Shown: positions 12,793-15,775 of the stretch, piece by piece
How the letters are laid out: every line of letters starts with the position of its first letter
Position numbering within the stretch: the stretch's first letter is position 1
Source of the DNA: SCUN01 sp964343975
Lineage (GTDB): Bacteria; Acidobacteriota; Vicinamibacteria; Vicinamibacterales; SCN-69-37
Reading direction: 5' to 3'
NCBI GenBank assembly: GCA_964343975.1
Contig: CAYFLU010000076.1
Location: 1-15,775 of the forward strand
Length of the DNA: 15,775 nt
The notes under the pieces: model-generated
The model's database searches: none
The model's input: only the letters and a program-made list of their open reading frames with translations
What the model was told of the DNA's origin: nothing
Program-made: the position numbers and the translations under genes

Positions 12793-13685
12793 CGTCGCGC
12801 ACCGCGGCGTGGATCGGCGGCGTGCTGGTGGCGCTCGCGCTCGTGACGGGACAGATCGGGACGCGCGTGCCCGAGCGCGCGCCGATTGAGGCCGGCGGGT
12901 ATCGCGTGCTGGCGGCGGACCTGCACACGCACAGCGCGTTCTGGAGCGATGGCACGCTCTCGCCGGCCGGACTCGTGCTCACCGCGCGTCAGCAAGGCCT
13001 CGACGTCGTCGCCATCACGGCGCACAACCAGGTGAGCGACGCGAAGTTCGGCCGATGGTTCTCGTATCTGATCGACGGGCCGCTCGTGCTCGTCGGGCAG
13101 GAACTCGTCGGGCCGACGCACCACATGATTGCGCTTGGCACCGAACGGCAGATCGACGCGAAGGCGGTGACGCGTCAGATCGAAGAGGTCGAGGCGCAGA
13201 ACGGCGTGCTGATCGTGGCGCATCCATCGCGCGGCTATCAGCCCGCACTGACGGATGCGCAGCGCGCCGAGATTGACGGCGCCGAGATCTGCCATGCGAT
13301 GAGCTACAGCCCGAAGCGCGCGCCGGAGTTGGAGGCGTTCTTTGCGACCGGTCCGTTCGGCGCGATCGGTGGATCGGACTTCCACGGCTTCGGCCGCATC
13401 GGTGAGTGCCGCACCTACATCTTCACGAAGGTCGTGACGCCGGCCGGGGTGCTCGATGCGCTGCGCAAGAAGCGCACGGTCGTGTACACCCCGAACGGCA
13501 AGACCTACGGTGATCCGGCCCTGGCGGCGCTCATTGCTGATCGCCCGGACCTTCGTGCCGTCGCCACGACCGATGCTCCCGCGCCGCTCATCGACTGGAT
13601 CAGCCGCGTCTGTGCGATCGCCGGCCTCGGCCTGATCGTGTGGAGCCGGCCGCGCGATCCGCACGCCCGCTCAGCGCGCGCGTAG
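12789..13685 (+). CDS. Membrane-anchored PHP-domain metal-dependent phosphoesterase-like protein
   Basis: The ATG at 12789 overlaps the preceding stop by four bases. The 298-residue product has an N-terminal membrane anchor (IGGVLVALALVTG), a PHP domain (about 38-240) and a second hydrophobic segment near the C-terminus (VCAIAGLGLIVW). PHP motifs present are DLHTHS (His46, His48), ITAHN with His79, GQE (Glu105) followed by THHMIALG, VAHPSRG, and GGSDFHGFG. PHP proteins hydrolyse phosphoesters with a cluster of metals, and this predicted ectodomain would lie outside the cytoplasm if the N-terminal segment is a signal anchor. The second motif is normally TDHD or TDHN; here Ala78 replaces Asp, which may alter metal loading or activity. 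The substrate is unknown. Confidence 0.85.
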   Translation: MTSRTAAWIGGVLVALALVTGQIGTRVPERAPIEAGGYRVLAADLHTHSAFWSDGTLSPAGLVLTARQQGLDVVAITAHNQVSDAKFGRWFSYLIDGPLVLVGQELVGPTHHMIALGTERQIDAKAVTRQIEEVEAQNGVLIVAHPSRGYQPALTDAQRAEIDGAEICHAMSYSPKRAPELEAFFATGPFGAIGGSDFHGFGRIGECRTYIFTKVVTPAGVLDALRKKRTVVYTPNGKTYGDPALAALIADRPDLRAVATTDAPAPLIDWISRVCAIAGLGLIVWSRPRDPHARSARA

Positions 13686-13705
13686 TCGGCGGCGCTAGCC
13701 GCCGA
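13686..13705. terminator. Short GC-rich hairpin between convergent genes
   Basis: TCGGCGGC (13686-13693) pairs with GCCGCCGA (13698-13705) around a GCTA loop. It fills the 9-base gap between the PHP stop and the S41 protease stop, overlapping the last codons of the latter. No U-tract is visible. Confidence 0.35.
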
Positions 13706-15775
13706 TCTGTTTGAGCAGTTCCTTCACCGCCGTGTCGAGCTGGCTGTCTTTCCCCGTGTAGGTTTCGCCGATCGGCCGCGTGACCGGCACATCGACCTGC
13801 CGCGGCACGAGCTCCATCGTCTTGCCGTCGTTTGTCGTGATGCGCGTGAACGGCGTGCGAATGGCGGTGCCATCGATGAGCGTGGCGCTGCCCGTGAAGA
13901 TGATCCAACCCGCGGTGGGCTCGCCGACGACTTTGCCGAGCTTGAGCGTGCGGTAGCCTTCGGTGAAATCTTCCGCATCCGAGAGCGAGTGCTGGTTCGT
14001 GACGAGGATCGTGGGCAATTCCAGCGAGCGCTGTCCGAGTTGCGTCCGCGCAGGCGACGAGGGCAAGCCGCGTGACGTCATCGTGAGGTAGCCGCGCCGC
14101 GCGAGGATGTCGATTGCGTAGACGTTCACGAAGCCGCCGTTGTTGTGACGGATGTCGACCACGACGCCCGCCTTCGTGCGGTTTTCCGCGTCGAGATCAA
14201 GCGCGAGCTGCTTCAGCGCGCCTTCCGACATGTCGCGGATGTACACGTAGCCGAGTTTGCCGCCGCTGATCTTGTCGACGTAGGCGCGATTGGTCTCGAC
14301 CCAGTCGCGCAGCAGCAGCGCTCGTTCGGCGGCGCCGCTGATCGGTGCCAGCGTCACGGTCTTGGCGTTCGCGCCGTCGGGTGTGGCCGACACCATGACG
14401 TCGACCTTGCGACCAACCAGGTGCATGAGCTGCTCATCGAGAATGGTCGTGGCCGTGACGGCCACGTGGTTCACCGCGCTGAGGTAATCGCCGACCTTGA
14501 TCTGCTTGCTGATCGCCGCCGGCCCGAGCGGCGTGATCGCCGTGATCTTCAGGCGGCCGTTGCGCTCGTACTCGGTGCGATCGAACGCCACGCCGAGCCG
14601 GCCGTTGTTCGAGGCCTGCGTCGTGAAATCGGTGCCGCCCGAGGCGCCGCTGTGCGACGCGTTGAGTTCGCCGAGCATCAGGTTCAGCACGCGACGCATC
14701 TCGTTCGGCGTGCGCACGCCCGCCATCACTGGCGTGAAGTCGGCGCGGACCTTGTTCCAGTCGGCCCCGTGGAACTTCTCGTCGTAGAAGCCGTCGCGCA
14801 TGTAGGTCCACGCCTGGCGGAACACTTCCATCTTCTCGGTGTTGAAGTCGACGTCGAGTTCCGCCGTGACGGCGATCGGCCGCGACTGCCGGTTGTCCAC
14901 GCCGACGACGTTGATGCGGCCGCCTTCGAGGTAGTAGACCTCGCGGCTGTCGCTCGTGAACTGCGCGTTGGTCTTTTGCCCGGCCGAGGTCGTGAGCTGC
15001 CGCGACTGGCTGCCACCGCCGCCACCGCCCGCGCGCCCGCCACCGCCGGTCTGTCCGTCGAGCGGATACACATAAAGGTTGCCCTCGCCGGCCGCGAGCA
15101 GCCACTTGCCGTCGGGGCTGATCGTCTGCGCGCTGTAGTTCGTGCCGAGCGAGACGATGCTCACGCGCCGGCGGATATCGGTGAAGTCGATCTCGACCGG
15201 TTTCACCTCAGCCCGCGCCGCGCCGGCCGCGCCCCCGCGTCCGCCCGCACCGCCGCCACGCGCCGGCTCGTCCTTGAACAGATCAAGGAACTGATCTTCG
15301 GAGAACTTCGGCGCCTTCGGCGTGAGGTCCACACGCACGACGTCGGTGTCTTCCGTGCGCTGGCTCGTGTTGAAGATCAGGAACTGGCCGTCCGGGCTCC
15401 ACGAGAGCGTGTTCGTGTTGGCATTCGGAATCGCGCTCACCGCCTTGCTCTCGCCGCCGGCGGCCGGGACGACGTAGGCGTTGCGGAAGGAGCGGTTGCT
15501 GAGACCGAGATAGGCGATCCACTTGTTGTCGGCCGACCACGCGAGATTGCGCGGCGATCCGTTGATGTAGCCGGTGGCGAGCGTGCGCTCCTGCTTCGTC
15601 GCCAGGTCCATCACCATCAGCGACTTGTCATCGCGAATGAACGCGAGCGACTGTCCGTCCGGCGAGAAGCGCGGCGCGTCGTCGGCCTTGGCGTCCTTCG
15701 TGAGCTGCGTTTCGGTGGCTGTGGCGAAGTCGTAGAGGTAGACGTGCTGCGCGTCGTTGCGCTCGCTGATGTAGG
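13695..15775 (-). CDS. Tricorn-like S41 family protease (N-terminus outside window)
   Basis: The frame stays open to the window edge, so about 692 C-terminal residues are seen and the signal peptide and first propeller blades are missing. The visible order begins with PD40/TolB-like propeller blades (APRFSPDGQSLAF, LAWSADNKWIAYLG, LSWSPDGQFLIFN, ISPDGKWLLAAGEG). A tricorn C1-type helical region follows (EVFRQAWTYMRDGFYDEKFHG), then a PDZ domain (NGRLGVAFDRTEY to IKVGDYLSAVN) and an S41 core (GKLGYVYIRDMSEG, VVDIRHNNGG). The presumed nucleophile is the second Ser of QHSLSDAEDF (codon 13980-13982). Two Gly-rich linkers (RGGGAGGRGGAAG and GGGGRAGGGGGG) sit in the propeller part. Such proteins degrade peptides in the periplasm or outside the cell. 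Confidence 0.93.
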   Translation of the reverse strand, partial: YISERNDAQHVYLYDFATATETQLTKDAKADDAPRFSPDGQSLAFIRDDKSLMVMDLATKQERTLATGYINGSPRNLAWSADNKWIAYLGLSNRSFRNAYVVPAAGGESKAVSAIPNANTNTLSWSPDGQFLIFNTSQRTEDTDVVRVDLTPKAPKFSEDQFLDLFKDEPARGGGAGGRGGAAGAARAEVKPVEIDFTDIRRRVSIVSLGTNYSAQTISPDGKWLLAAGEGNLYVYPLDGQTGGGGRAGGGGGGSQSRQLTTSAGQKTNAQFTSDSREVYYLEGGRINVVGVDNRQSRPIAVTAELDVDFNTEKMEVFRQAWTYMRDGFYDEKFHGADWNKVRADFTPVMAGVRTPNEMRRVLNLMLGELNASHSGASGGTDFTTQASNNGRLGVAFDRTEYERNGRLKITAITPLGPAAISKQIKVGDYLSAVNHVAVTATTILDEQLMHLVGRKVDVMVSATPDGANAKTVTLAPISGAAERALLLRDWVETNRAYVDKISGGKLGYVYIRDMSEGALKQLALDLDAENRTKAGVVVDIRHNNGGFVNVYAIDILARRGYLTMTSRGLPSSPARTQLGQRSLELPTILVTNQHSLSDAEDFTEGYRTLKLGKVVGEPTAGWIIFTGSATLIDGTAIRTPFTRITTNDGKTMELVPRQVDVPVTRPIGETYTGKDSQLDTAVKELLKQIGG

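Overview
The window is about two-thirds G+C, densely coded, and has no stretch of 300 bases without a gene. It looks like part of a bacterial chromosome, with no phage, insertion sequence, CRISPR array, tRNA or rRNA. The mix of gene types points to Acidobacteriota, most likely a Vicinamibacteria-like lineage: secreted M28 and tricorn-like S41 peptidases with Gly/Arg/Ala-rich linkers, an M4 peptidase, a BIG2-type lipoprotein, and ECF sigma/zinc anti-sigma control. This assignment is inference and moderate at best.

Region 1 (1-3926) is a reactive-sulfur locus. It holds the C-terminal part of a CstB-like metallo-beta-lactamase/rhodanese protein, a COG3411-type [2Fe-2S] ferredoxin, and a facing operon of a DUF2892 (YgaP-like) membrane protein, an ECF sigma factor and a soluble zinc-motif anti-sigma factor. 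Divergent from that operon lie a CoA-disulfide/persulfide reductase fused to rhodanese and a 50-residue Cys-rich protein. The 92-base divergent intergenic region carries two back-to-back copies of CCTTTTGCC, each placed like an ECF -35 element. The simplest reading is that the sigma factor drives its own operon and the reductase, with the anti-sigma factor as a possible thiol or persulfide sensor. This is the most interesting part of the window.

Region 2 (3951-6153) holds a CrcB/Fluc fluoride channel and a secreted M28 aminopeptidase, closed by a perfect 17-bp hairpin between convergent genes.

Region 3 (6173-10139, minus strand) is a set of envelope genes: an exported protein with duplicated Cys-pair units, an M4 thermolysin-like protease, a small predicted outer-membrane beta-barrel protein, and a TPR lipoprotein with its own promoter. 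The first three are tightly spaced and probably cotranscribed.

Region 4 (10210-15775) holds a long-form RsmH 16S rRNA methyltransferase outside any cell-division cluster, a BIG2 lipoprotein, a pair coupled by an ATGA overlap (polytopic membrane protein and membrane-anchored PHP-domain protein), and, convergent with them, a tricorn-like S41 protease cut off by the window edge.
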